A DNA stretch of 64,000 nucleotides from Sparassis latifolia. Taxonomy: Eukaryota > Basidiomycota > Agaricomycetes > Polyporales > Sparassidaceae. A model generated the notes under the pieces. It was not told the DNA's origin and ran no database searches. It saw only the letters and a program-made list of their open reading frames with translations. The first letter of the stretch is position 1. The number at the start of each line of letters is the position of its first letter. Positions 11,596 to 22,978 of the stretch are shown piece by piece. The stretch spans positions 1,426,001-1,490,000 of the forward strand of contig CM031555.1 in the NCBI GenBank assembly GCA_018466975.1, read 5' to 3'. Made by a program: the position numbers and the translations under genes.

Positions 11596-14500
11596 ATGAC
11601 AGCCGTAATGGCGGCCAGTACCGCCCTTCAAGTACTTGACGACCCGTCTCAACCTACTTCTCAAACTCCTTCTCCTACATCACCCACACCGTCGTTGCAA
11701 AATGTATACCGCTCCACTGGCAATCCGAACGGCATCGCCTCATCTGCATACGCCTCATCGTCCCTATATCAAAATGTAACCCTAGACCTACCACCAGGCA
11801 TGTCATATCCTGACTTCCTCCGTACCTGGACGGACGCACATGTTGCTCGGTGGTTGACCGATATCAAGTGCGGACATCATGCTGCGACGTTCAAGGCAAA
11901 CGATATCCGAGGTGATGTCCTTCTTGAGCTTGACCAGGTCACCCTGAAGGAAATGGGCATGACGAGTGTTGGGGACAGGCTGAGGATAGTCAACGCAGTC
12001 AAATTCCTCAGACAGAGGTGTTCTTCCACCAGCTCTCCCTTATCAGTATTCGTGAACCGCCCACGGTTTTCTGTTCCTGAACATTCTCGCAGCCCGAGCG
12101 GAGATCTTCACAATTCTGCGGCGCGAGGCGTCAATCGGCGACTGGAGGGCAGTCGTCCGGCTCCATTGCACTTGACTCCTGCTGGTTCTCTGGACTTACC
12201 ACGCGTAGTCCGTGACGGTCAAGATTCTGCCAAGTATATTCCCTCTATACGACCGTTGCCACAGCCCAGCTCAGGTTCGAGTCACGGCACACCGACCACC
12301 GCGCACAGTACCCGCTCCAATCTCCCGCCTCTTCCACCCCCTCCCCGTGGTCAACCGCCCTTGCCACCCACTAACGGCCGATTAACTCCCCGCTCGCTTC
12401 AGGCTCCTGCCAATCCGCTGTCTGGACGGCGCACCCCCGAATCGTCACCTTTATCATCTCACCCCGCTCCCCACGGACAGAACCTACTATCTCCTGCATC
12501 ACAATCCTCAGGATCGAGTAGGCTGGGATTCAACTTATCTCCGGATACTCGTCAGGGGAACAGAACGCCTATCCGCACAACTTCTCCGCTTCCATTGCCT
12601 CCAATATCGTCCAATTCCCGCAATCTTGTCCGCCCCCCCAACGAAAGTGGTAGTCACAACAGGAATACTTCGTTGTCAAATCCTGCATCCAACCCTCCCG
12701 GCAAATCGCCCTCTCGTCCTCCTCAAGGCAATAGCCCTCATCCGTATGCATCCTCAAACCCACAGCACGGTCTATCGCCTATCGCAGAATCTTTCGCCAC
12801 GCAGCGCTCCGGTTCGAATGCTCCTTCATACAAGGCTGGCATCAGTCCTTTGTTGCGCCCTGGCACACCTTCCTACAACACGCCTTCCTTGGATGACCTG
12901 AAGAGAAAGCTGGCCAAGTTCATCTTACCAGACGAAGGTCAATCCACCAGGATTAATACTGCAGATTGCACGGACGGTGTTGAGGTCCTTATGAGGGCCC
13001 TCAAGAAGCTCGGCAAGTTGAGCTCGAGACTAAGCCCAGATAGTGTGGAACATGTTGAGTTGGAACATGGGGCGTTGTGTGTGGATGGATGGGGGGCTTA
13101 TCTTGATTATGGACAAGATGGTACCACGAGTAGGTTATTTCACCGGGATAAATGCATCCTACAACTCATTGACTTGTTGTGTCGTGCAGATGGTCCCTTG
13201 ACGGCGGCACAGCTTCTCTCTATTTGCCAAGCTCCGGCAGATGACCCTGCTCGTGATTACGGACTTACTCTTCGTGTGATTGAAAGGCTACCGCGAAGAG
13301 GAGAAAGCCCGACGAGTCTGGTGTTCGCCAATCCTGATTTCGACCCAGATGAAGAGCTAATGGCGCCAGACGGACCTGGAGCGCATACGCCCAGCACGAA
13401 GAACATGAAGCGCGCGAGTTCTGTTAGTATTCTGAGTGGGCTCGGTGTGCGGATACCGGAGAAGGCGTCGGACACTTCAGCATCCAATTCCCCTAGCCAG
13501 AGTCCTGTGAAAAGCGCGTCCGCGGGCAAGAAGGTGCCATCAAAGCTCCGCAACTTCTTTGGGCAGCGTCCTCCCAGCGAGCTCATCACAACACATTTGG
13601 CGGAGTACTTCCCGTTCACGGAGAAGAAAGTACTGGAACGTACAAGGAGACAGAGTATGATGCGCACCAGTGGTGCTCGCGCCCCTGATAGACGAGACAG
13701 CATCATTTCTTGGAACCCGCCGCCGTCTCGCTTCAGCGTCAGCACACTGGGCTCACAGCAGAATGCGTCCCCGAGGGTCTCCGTGTCCTCTGCATCTGTG
13801 CCGCTTCCTGACAAGCCGCCGCCTCCTGTACCCACAGTCGAACGACTGGGTCCTCCTCCTCGATTATCATTGTCCACAGATGAGGGTCATTCTCTCGAAA
13901 TCACTGAGACAGACCAATCGGAGGCTTCGAAGCGAGTTTCAAGTCCCCATATCCTACCGCCTGTAGCATTCCCGTCTGAATCACTGTCGGAATCTCTGAA
14001 CCTTGGACCTAGTCTGCAAGGGACAGTGACCTTCCCGCGAACGCTATCGAACGCTTCAAAACGCATGAGCTACATCACTGAGCTGCGGAGCAAGCGGGAT
14101 CGTTCTGATGCTGCGAGTCTTCTCACCGTGGACGAGATCACGGCGGAAGTAGAGAGTCGAGAAATCAGCGAGAGCAAGAAGGACGTAGAGAGCACGGAGG
14201 AGTGGACCAAAGTTGACGTGGAGGACGAGTACGACAAGCAGAGCATCAAGGAAGAGGATGAAGAGGATGACGATGTAGCTGGGGAAGAGGAGGAGAGCGA
14301 ACTAGACGAAGACGATGCGGATGATGTAACTGTTGAAGTTGACGACGAGGGTGAGCCTGGCAAGGCGATTACATCACGTGGGAGTGAGTTCCTGTACTTT
14401 CAAGGCTTCGGTTACGACTCTAACTATGCTACAGGCGAGAGAACGATTAAATGGATCAAAGGCGCCCTCATTGGTGCGGGCTCGTTCGGAAAAGTTTACC

Positions 14501-15441
14501 TTGGAATGGATGCTGCCACAGGCCTCCTCATGGCGGTGAAGCAAGTTGAGTTGCCGACGGGATCCGCACCTAACGAAGAACGCAAGAAGAGTATGCTCAG
14601 TGCTCTAGAGCACGAGATTGAACTCTTGAAAGAATTTCACCACGAAAACATTGTCCAGTATCACTGTGAGTCTTTCCCTCTCCATATTTTCTAATGGTTA
14701 ATTATGGCCTGTAGCTTCATGCATTGACGATGACCACCTCAATATCTTCTTGGAGTATGTGCCTGGCGGTTCCGTAACATCATTGTTACGCAATTACGGA
14801 GCCTTCGAGGAGCCTCTTGTGCGCAACTGGGTTAGGCAGATTCTCCTGGGACTCAACTATCTTCACGAACGGGATATCATTCATCGTGATATCAAGGGCG
14901 CCAATATGTTAGTTGACAACAAGGGCGGCGTCAAGATCTCAGACTTTGGCATCTCAAAGAAAGTTGAAGATAGTGAGTGTCATTACGACCTTATTCCCAG
15001 ACTCTCACTGACTATTTTTTGTTCTTGTCAGATCTACTTCCTGGACATCGCGCCCATCGCCCTTCTCTCCAAGGATCAGTGTTTTGGATGGCTCCAGAAG
15101 TGGTGAAGCAGACCGCTTACACACAAAAGGCTGATATCTGGAGTGTGGGTTGCCTGGTCGTGGAGATGTTGACCGGAGAACATCCTTGGGCGCAGCTGAC
15201 ACAAATGCAAGCTATTTTCAAGGCGAGTTACCGTATCACCTGCGCACAAAGTATTCCCTCACTTATTTAACCTGAACAGATTGGTTCATCAGCAAAGCCT
15301 ACTATTCCAGCCGATATTTCCGCCGAAGCTGAGAATTTCCTCCAACTCACGTTTGAGCTTAATCATAAGGCGAGACCAACCGCCGCAGAACTGCTCAAAC
15401 ATCCCTGGATTGTGAACCAGCCACTTCCGTTAGGTCACTAG
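11596..15441 (+). CDS. STE11: MAP kinase kinase kinase, Ste11 type (SAM, Ras-binding-like, kinase)
   Basis: MAPKKK of the pheromone/filamentation cascade. Coding exons: 11596-14665, 14715-14972, 15032-15222, 15280-15441. Domains: SAM at about residues 75-140 ([20 protein letters not shown]); a long Pro/Ser-rich linker; a Ras-binding-like fold at about 425-480 ([20 protein letters not shown]); a second disordered region ending in an acidic block; and a C-terminal kinase with [34 protein letters not shown] and [11 protein letters not shown]. The kinase is complete, with the C-lobe ending [16 protein letters not shown] plus Ras-binding region plus kinase is the Ste11/Byr2 layout; Bck1 is the alternative. 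The third intron has a GC donor. It is convergent with TRM1, 172 bp away. Confidence 0.9.
15223..15279 (+). other. GC-AG intron in STE11
   Basis: The exon ends ...GCTATTTTCAAG and the intron begins GCGAGT, ending AACAG before ATTGGTTCATC. Joining here keeps the kinase C-lobe in frame (MQAIFK then [13 protein letters not shown]). No GT donor nearby gives the conserved sequence. GC-AG introns are a known minority class in fungi. Confidence 0.85.
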
Positions 15442-15613
15442 CTCTGTCCTTGACTCTTGCTATGAATTTTGCGCTTTGCCATGAATATACTAGGGAATTC
15501 ATTTCGGGTTTTGATACTTCGCGCACGGACTTCATGCATCTCACTTCGTCGATTCGCAAGTAGCACAGATACAATATAGTTATTCATCATGTTGTGCCCG
15601 CTACGTGTCCCGA

Positions 15614-18042
15614 CTAGTCATCCGCTTGATCCCGTTTCCTCTTCGTGCCCGAGCCAGCTTTTTTGCCAGGGCCCCAGTTTGGCAGAGGATTTTCTTGGTA
15701 ACGCACAAGCTTCACGTGGGAAGCTTTAGATGTCATCCACTGTGGATGTTTCTTGAAGTTGGCTTCCGTTCTGCAGGAAGTCCAATGAGCATCGGCAAAG
15801 CTAATACTGGGTGTTACTCACTTTAATTCCCGGCTCAACAGGTGATGCGTCGGCGACGTCTGGGATATTTTCTCCATCTTTACCGGATGCGTTTTTATCC
15901 AGGAGCGGTACATATCATACAACTCGGCGCGTGTGGCTGTTGTTTTCAATGAGCCAGCAGCTGCATGCGAACGGGATATTTGGTGACCAGCATTCAGTAG
16001 GGCCGACCTGCGACAGTGTGAGCTTGAAGGCCGTCATCAGAGGTGAAGAGACACTCACGCCACGTCATCCAAAGAGGGGCATATACAGTGGAAAAATCCT
16101 GCAATCTTAGGCGGGGTGAAATAGAAAGGAATATCTAACTCCTACGAGCAAAAAATCAGACAAAGATAAGCATGCAAGACAAGGGAGTGCTCACTTCTTT
16201 CGCGACCGACAGCATACCCTTCATGCGAGTGGCAGTTCCATATTTGCCCTCAGACGCTTCCACATGCTGCAATACTCGTCCAACGAAGGCGGTGTCGTGT
16301 AAGGAACCTGACCACATTGGACCAGCAATCTGCAACAAAATTATCAGATAACACTGTATGTACCATCTCAGACCACAATCTCACATGGAGGATAGAGTTA
16401 CATTCGGGGCACTTATCGGCCGCTGTTGGTCCAGTATGGGCTTTGTACTGCAAATTGATATTCCCACTGGCTTCATGGACTTGCTCAACTATCCGACCTA
16501 GGGGTTGGTTGTAGAAGGCCTGACAGCCACTACAAATGTAGTACATTGATGTCTTACTGTCAAGTATCGTGGTCAATGAAGTACTGATGAGCTAAGAGTG
16601 AAACCTGCCTGAACGCTTTTTTGACCTCGGTGGGGGAAGAGTTGATACGGACAAAAATGCGAACATAGAAATCGATCGAGAGCGACAACAGCGGTTGGAT
16701 ATAGCGTCCGTATCTCGCTGCACTTGTCGATATCGTATTCAGGACCAGACGGAGGGCCTGACATAGGTCGTCAACAGATATCCAGTAGCTAACGCTCTCG
16801 CGCACTAACCGCTTCATGACAGTACTCCGCCCTGACAGATGTGCCACCATAGTTGGAGAAGCTATCCGAGGCTATGAGTAGCGTCCCTAGTAAGAGAGGG
16901 CGTAGGAATGCACCATTTCTCAGGATAGTTCAGCGTCGCCAATACGGCGAGATCTGTGCAAGTCACACAGAGTAACCCTAATGGGAGAGAACGTTATCGC
17001 AGAACCAATGCAAACACAGAAGTAAGTTACCTCCGTCGGTGACGCATTGAACAGCTGCGTCAATAAATGGTGCTGCTGTACCGTAGGGATCCAGGTCTAC
17101 CACATCGACGCGTTCCTTCTCCGCATGATGATTGTACATCAAAACGCTTGAGATCGTCGTTCAGATTAACATCCCATCGAACGACGTTAAAGCGCACCAT
17201 GCATCACCTTCATTGACTCTGACTTTTGGTGATTTTGCTGGACCCTGGCTGCTTCCAGCTTCAGCGGATCCGGAGGACCCTTGGCCCGACCCTTCCTCTC
17301 CTCCGAGTCCATTGATGTCGATATTCCTCCTCATTGCTGCGACCGCAGTCGGGGAAAGGTCATTTGCTATGACATATCTGTCTCGACGGCTGTTAGGGCG
17401 AAGATGTCGAATAACGACGATGCGCACGAACTTTACCAAGGGGATCTCCTTAGCATACCGGATGGAACGCAACCCAGTCGCAGACAGTGCTTCGAGGATG
17501 ACAGATTTATACGGTCGATACTAGTTTTGAACTGTCCTGTCAAAGAGCGGTACAAAGTGTAACTGGAATCTACTTACCTCCTTCTGCTTGTAAGAATCGG
17601 ACGCGATTTTGGTCGGGCTCTCTGCAGATCCGGATTCCTCAGAAGGTGGTGGCACATCATCGGTCTTTACTTCAGGTTTAGCTTCTCCGGGATCAGCCTC
17701 TTCCACAGCATCAGACGCAGAGGTCTCAACTGATACGCATGTCCTGACGCGTTCATAAGCACTCCATGCCCTCAACAATTTAAACTCACTTTTTGCACGC
17801 TTCACCTTCGGCCCCTTCTCGAGCTTGCGCGCCCGCTTCTCCTGGCCTTGCCTCCATTTATTCTCCTTCTCCTCGTTCAGCAGCTCGCTCCACGTACGGA
17901 TGCACGCGACGCTGAGATCGCGATTGAATTCTTGGACAGGATTGAGGAACGCCTCGTTGTCTGCCGATCGCAGGATGTAGGAGTTGTTCTCCGTGTGCAG
18001 AGAGAACCCCTCGGGAACCGCAATTGGGGCCTCAGCAGTCAT
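15614..18042 (-). CDS. TRM1: tRNA (guanine26-N2)-dimethyltransferase
   Basis: S-adenosylmethionine-dependent enzyme that makes m2,2G at position 26 of nuclear- and mitochondrial-encoded tRNAs. The start is ATG at 18042 ([20 protein letters not shown]), with [20 protein letters not shown] next. A basic and acidic insertion follows. Then come the Rossmann methyltransferase core ([33 protein letters not shown], then [19 protein letters not shown]) and a zinc-binding-like [11 protein letters not shown] with [19 protein letters not shown]. The lysine-rich tail ends [11 protein letters not shown] at 15614. All are Trm1 hallmarks and the gene looks complete, with several introns of about 50 nt. Upstream of the ATG an open, arginine-rich extension without ATG is present (see findings). 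Confidence 0.92.
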
Positions 18043-18123
18043 ATTTCCTAGCCGACGGAATCTGGTGTGCAATGCGTTTTGGAGGCGCAGAGGCCTGACG
18101 GCGTACCGGAGAATGAACAGCGT
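18043..18123 (-). other. Possible non-AUG N-terminal mitochondrial extension of TRM1
   Basis: Reading upstream in frame from the TRM1 ATG, 27 codons stay open, counting from an ACG at 18123 that is followed by CTG. They encode six Arg and one His, no Asp or Glu, and many Leu, Phe, Ile, Ala and Val, beginning TLFILRYAVRPLRLQ. That is the composition of a mitochondrial presequence. A stop lies further upstream in the same frame. Trm1 is known to serve both nucleus and mitochondria in yeast. Use of ACG or CTG here is inference; an upstream spliced exon carrying an ATG is the alternative. Confidence 0.4.
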
Positions 18124-18480
18124 GTTGATGTCCGAAGATATTCTCGCAACTGCGAGATTTCACGGAGCACTTGGTGTCGATTGCGTCAAATGTGATACTG
18201 TAGTTGCCGGACCGGGGCAGCCGAACAATCGCACTCTGTGACTCTATGATTGTAGTACTGGCACAGTTGGCCGGACACATCCAGTCTGACCCAAAGCTTC
18301 ACCAATTGTAACAGTAGACTGAGGAGGGGAAACGCGGAATAGAGATGCAGTAGAAATACAAATGATGTCCATGCTTCCTGCAAATGTCCAGACAGAATGT
18401 ACGAATTAGAAGCAGCCCAATTATCATGCAGTATTTACCCAATAGACGTGTTCAATCCAACCGTCAGTTTCACCCAAAAA

Positions 18481-21317
18481 TCAGTACTCAAAATCCTCCG
18501 AAATCATGGAAATCAACCCGCGCATGTCGCCCCGCGCAATCCGCGCCGGGTCGATCTGTGCGGCGATGGCCTTGCGCATCATGGCATTGAGAGAGGTAGG
18601 ACCACAGCCTGGAGCAACAAATGTATTGATTAGTACCCATTCCGCCTAGCACTATAGACCACGTACATCCAACGATGATAGATCCCTTCGCCCGCTCAAC
18701 CTCGTCTGCTAGGATGCGATCCAGTCGCGGCTTCCCAGGGCGGGCGTGTTCCGCAACGACACCGACATCCTCCATCTCCTGCGCGTCGAGGTCGTGCTGC
18801 AGCTGCTCGCTCTCCTTCGTCACGAGCGCCGCAAGACTGCGCGTGTCGGACATCTGCGAGACGGCCGAATCGCGGCGCGGCCGGTGCGAGCTGGATTCGT
18901 GCGGCGGAGACACCGGCGAACGTAGCCCCGACATAGGGTGCTCATGGTTCAGCAATGGTGCAGCGCTGTTGGGGGAACGGAGAGCAGACGACGGGCTGCC
19001 GTCACTGCCATACTCCAGCGGCGAGAGATGCGTTCTACTGTCCGCCATATTCACCATCGACTGGTTCCAGCCGGTGTCGACGCGCATCCCCAGCTGCCGC
19101 TGCTTGGCACCCTGCGTGCCCTGAATCATGGACTGCCGCCGCGTATTCGCGCGTCGCAGCCGCCCCTCTCTCTTTATCGAGAGGCTGAACACATGCTCCC
19201 CAGGAATCGCCGTGTCGTTGTCGCCCTCGAAGTTCGTGAGGTCGAGCACGTGCTCCTCGTGCCCGAGCTCGTCGTTGTCCCGAACGTAGTCCCCCGAGTA
19301 GTAGCTGAGGTCCATATTGTCCACCCACGTGTCGCTCTCCATGCCGTCGTCGTCATCAGGCGACGCGGATCGCGACTGCTGCTTGCCTAGCGCACGCGCG
19401 AAATCAGGTATTGGCATTGTCAGGTTGTCGTCCTTCATCGGCAGTGCCTGGCTCGTGAACGAAGCGATCGCTGCTGGCCCCGATTGGGGCGCCGGCGCAA
19501 CGTTCGTTACAAATATTTCGACTTGCAGCTCAGCAGAGGGTACCATCGCCATGCACCGACGCAGTATCGAAGCGCCCCACTGGATATGGCCTGTGCACTC
19601 GTGAGGCCAAAGGAAACTACACATATGTCAAAAGGCAAACATACCAAACTCGCGGACAAGCCATACAAAGCGGACGCGAGTGGTCCTAAATCCGGGTTTA
19701 CCCCAGCCTCCCTTCTGTCCACCAAGGTGACTCCCATCCCTCCCAGCAAGGCATAGGCACAGATACTGCAGAACCGACAAGCCGAAACATACGCCAGAAC
19801 CTCCAGTGACAAGGAGCACCGTCGAATGCGCGCCCCACCGCGCGCGCTCAGCAGAGCCAAATGGCCCGTCGACATAAGCACCACCCGTTCTTGGCGCGGA
19901 CGATCAGCACACCGCCCTCATCTGTCGAGGCAACGGATAGGGATGCGTAGTGAACCGGGTAGATTCTCGCCCGATATGCAGAAAGTGTTGCCCAGGTGCC
20001 CACGGTAAATAGCCAGGTGTGATAAGACGGAGACGAACCGTGCGGCCTGGGAGTAACTCCGCCAAAGCGAATCCAGGTGGTGGAATATACCTCTCTGGGA
20101 CGAGGAGGTGTGGAACGGATAACGGCGGAGGATACTGGCTTGATTCTTCAGCACCCGCCCCAGACTTGGCGGGGGGACCGAGGGAAACAGTCGGCACGGG
20201 TGGCTGCACGCTACCGAAAAAGCCGTTGGTGTGCAACCACCACGCCCCGCGCCAGATACGTTCACCGAACCACAGATAGAGGGCAGCGCCGCACCACCAC
20301 CACACCTGCGGATGGTGCAGGGCAGACATGACGATAGTCATGGGGATCAGGATGACGTGCATGAAGTAGAACGCTTCATAATGCGCCTGCCGGATAGGTT
20401 TTATGGAAAGGATGACCAGTAGCGTCATGAGACCATACGCCTAGACAGAAATTCCACCATTAGACGGAGTACGAACAGCACAAATGTTATCGAAAGGTAC
20501 ATACTGTCCAAGCGAATATGAATCTCTGAAAGTCCCAGGCATACGTGTATGCGATTTTCCCAGTCCCATCACGACGGTCCTCAAATAACTGCACACTCCA
20601 GAACACGACATGAAGTGTCGTGACGAACCAGATCAAACGGCCAGACCACCGGTGGAGCCAAGCGAGCTTGTCAAAATGAATTTGAAGAACGAACGGCAGT
20701 GCAAAAATCGCAAAGGGGGGCGCTTTGAGAGCGAATAACACGCAGAGCGGAAAGAGAGCAAAGGCAACGATGCCTGTCCTGTTGCTAGAAGTCCACCATG
20801 CCTTCTGGATGGTGTACTGAGGCGCAAGGTTGTCAGCGGGAGGGATTTCGCGCTTAGTCGCCGGGGTAGTAGTCGTTGGAGTGCCGAGACCAAATATCGT
20901 GGAATTCGGTGCTATATAATCAGGCCCGACGAAGGACAGAAGCATAGTTGCTATAATGAGGACACTGAGGGCGAGGAGTTGGGCGTTGGAGGGAAAAGGT
21001 AGCGGTGGTTTGTAGGGCAGGCCCTTGCGCTTGGCTTCGGCGAGACTGTGTTTCTTCCGCCATGTTCTGCGACGAAGAGACCATTTGGTGAAGTATGCTC
21101 CGAGGACGCGTGCTCTGAGGCCGGCCAAATGAAAGAGGGCGTAGATGACGAGGACAACGGCGATAGCGACCCAAAGAATGTAAGCATAGACAGTGCTAGG
21201 ATTGCTGGAGCAATGTATTGTGAGATACGCAGTGATCCAGTCGAGATCGTTGGAGTAAGAAGGAGTGGTTGGGTTCGGAGTCAGGGGAGACTGAACGGAT
21301 GTGGTGGTCGAGGACAT
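18481..21317 (-). CDS. Ferric/cupric reductase, FRE family (suspected frame lesion)
   Basis: Plasma-membrane flavocytochrome that reduces Fe3+/Cu2+ before uptake. The start at 21317 (MSSTTTSVQ) gives an extracellular segment and several membrane helices. The heme-ligand pattern is HRWSGRLIWFVTTLH and HYEAFYFMH. FAD site region: APGQHFLHI and RFTTHPYP. NADPH site: LLVTGGSGVCFGLSVL, with the terminal CGPTSLNAMMRKA. An unusual polar, Asp/Ser/Arg-rich insertion of roughly 220 residues precedes CGPTSL. Right after HPYP the conserved VASTDEGGVLIVRAKNGW continues in another frame, and AYVDGPFGS returns to the first, which has a TGA at 19904-19906 between. So the gene may be a pseudogene, or the sequence may have an error. 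Confidence 0.85.
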
Positions 21318-22088
21318 GCAGTTGAGAGAGAACCAGCTCGCGGAGAGAATAGACTCGGTGAAGGTGAAGGAGCGTCTGCAAAAATGTGCAGATGCCTTGC
21401 ACGAATTGGATGTTCTTGAAGGCTGAGATCGGAACAAACGTAGATGAGCAGACAGTGTCCAGGCGCAGGCTGGACGTCCGAGGCGGCGGCGTAGCTATGG
21501 ACAAGATATAACGGTCAATTGTCAGATTTCTCTACGTTCCTCTGGAGGACGGAAGGCGAAGGGACACGCAGATGCGCGAAGAGAAGGAGAAGTCGAACAT
21601 GGAGTGCTGCGCGAAGGAACGGCTCGCTGCACGGCAAGTCGAGTTCTCCTCGCAGCAGACGCCCAAATATAGTGACGTTCTTCTGCTGGGCGCCGCGCAG
21701 ATGGATCTCACCAGATCTGCCAAAAATACATATTACATAATTACACCCGGGCCCATCCGGTCAAAATTAATCACATCATACGATAATCCTCCTCTGAAAT
21801 TTAAACCGCCTGGCGTTCAGACGTCAGCTGGATGGATCACTGTATAGCAGTCCTAAACGTTAAACAGCCACCCTCCATGCTGGATGCCGGCCTCACTCGA
21901 CACCTTGACATCTTCTGTCTGCTGCCAACGCATGTCGCGTTCAATTTCCATCACGCGTCTGCTGATCCCACCAATGTGGTCTTCAACGTCCCAAAATACA
22001 TCACTCGTATTCACAGCGTCTCACCGGTGGCCCCATTAACCTGTATCATACATATACCAGTATCATGTGCAAGACAAGCGTCCGTCTC
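21318..22088. other. Intergenic: reductase promoter and ATX1 3' flank
   Basis: About 770 bases between two minus-strand metal-related genes. The open frames run out of coding character. An AT-rich patch lies at about 21720-21800. I see no recognisable gene, repeat or RNA. Confidence 0.5.
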
Positions 22089-22547
22089 TCACGACACAGT
22101 TTCTCCAGAGCGAACCTGCGCGCAAGCGGTGCGGGATCAGTGTCGGTCGACAATCCATATCAACAGCACAGACGCACCTCCTTGCCCGTCTTCTTGATCT
22201 TCTCGAGCAGGGTATCATACGGGATCGTCCCAGTCACCAGCACCTCCTGCTTCTCCAGGCTGACGGTGAACGAGTTCACACCTGACGAACAAGGGGCGTC
22301 AGCATTCGTCGTCTACGAGCAGTCCAAATCGGAGACCATCGGACTCCGCTTTCTTGAGCGCGCGCTCGACAGCACCGGAGCAGCCGGAGCAGGTCATCTA
22401 ACGCCCTCGCGTTGAGCCATCTTTGTCCTGGTTATTAAGACGATGGTCATGCGCACCTTGACATCGAATTTGTAACTATGCGTCGACTGTTGCAGTTACT
22501 GTTAGTCTGGGATTCAGTGCGAGATGGCATTGCCGAAGACGTACCAT
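22089..22547 (-). CDS. ATX1: Cytosolic copper metallochaperone Atx1
   Basis: Small HMA-domain protein that carries Cu(I) to the Golgi P-type ATPase Ccc2. It is built from five exons: 22545-22547, 22457-22486, 22337-22397, 22178-22281 and 22089-22115, all with GT-AG introns of about 55-62 nt. They join to 74 residues starting MSTHSYKFDVKMTCSGCSGA and ending KKTGKEVRSGETVS. MTCSGC is the metal-binding MxCxxC motif, at about residues 12-17. The KKTGKE lysine loop is also typical, and the length matches the family. The first coding exon is the ATG alone. It lies just downstream of nothing else on its strand and just upstream of the reductase gene. Confidence 0.93.
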
Positions 22548-22978
22548 TGTGAGAACAGAGCACAGCGGAAGGTCAGCTTGCAGGACAGGTCTCGCAACGT
22601 ACTGTGCTTATACGAAAAGTAGAGCAATAGGGAAGTAGGGAAGTTACGGACGTGGCGTATTCAGCCACTTCCGCATGCTGGCTCCTTTATATCTGCATGA
22701 CAGCAGCAACTCTCCAAGAAATCGCGCAATAGGATCAGTCATAGGGATGAGTCAGCCCGTAACTCTATTGCACTATCATGGCAAGTGGACACAGATTGCA
22801 CGCAGCATCGATAACCCGAGAATGATCATCCAACGACTATGTATGTATACGTGGGTTACAAAGTTTGAACCTATACGTCTAGCTACTAGCATAACGCGCT
22901 TGAAACACGTTAGAGCGTTCCACTGCGGCTTCGTCAAACGGGTCGCAGTCACCGTACTCAAACACTATACGCAAAACA
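22548..22978. other. Intergenic: ATX1 upstream region and permease 3' flank
   Basis: About 430 bases between two minus-strand genes. It must include the ATX1 promoter and 5' leader. I could not identify copper- or iron-responsive sites with confidence. Confidence 0.45.

Noticed and set aside
12270..12290. GGTTCGAGTC string resembling a tRNA T-arm
   Set aside because: Lies within STE11 coding sequence; no acceptor or anticodon arms around it.
18675..19390. Long plus-strand frames across the reductase gene
   Set aside because: Shadows of the GC-rich polar insertion encoded on the minus strand.
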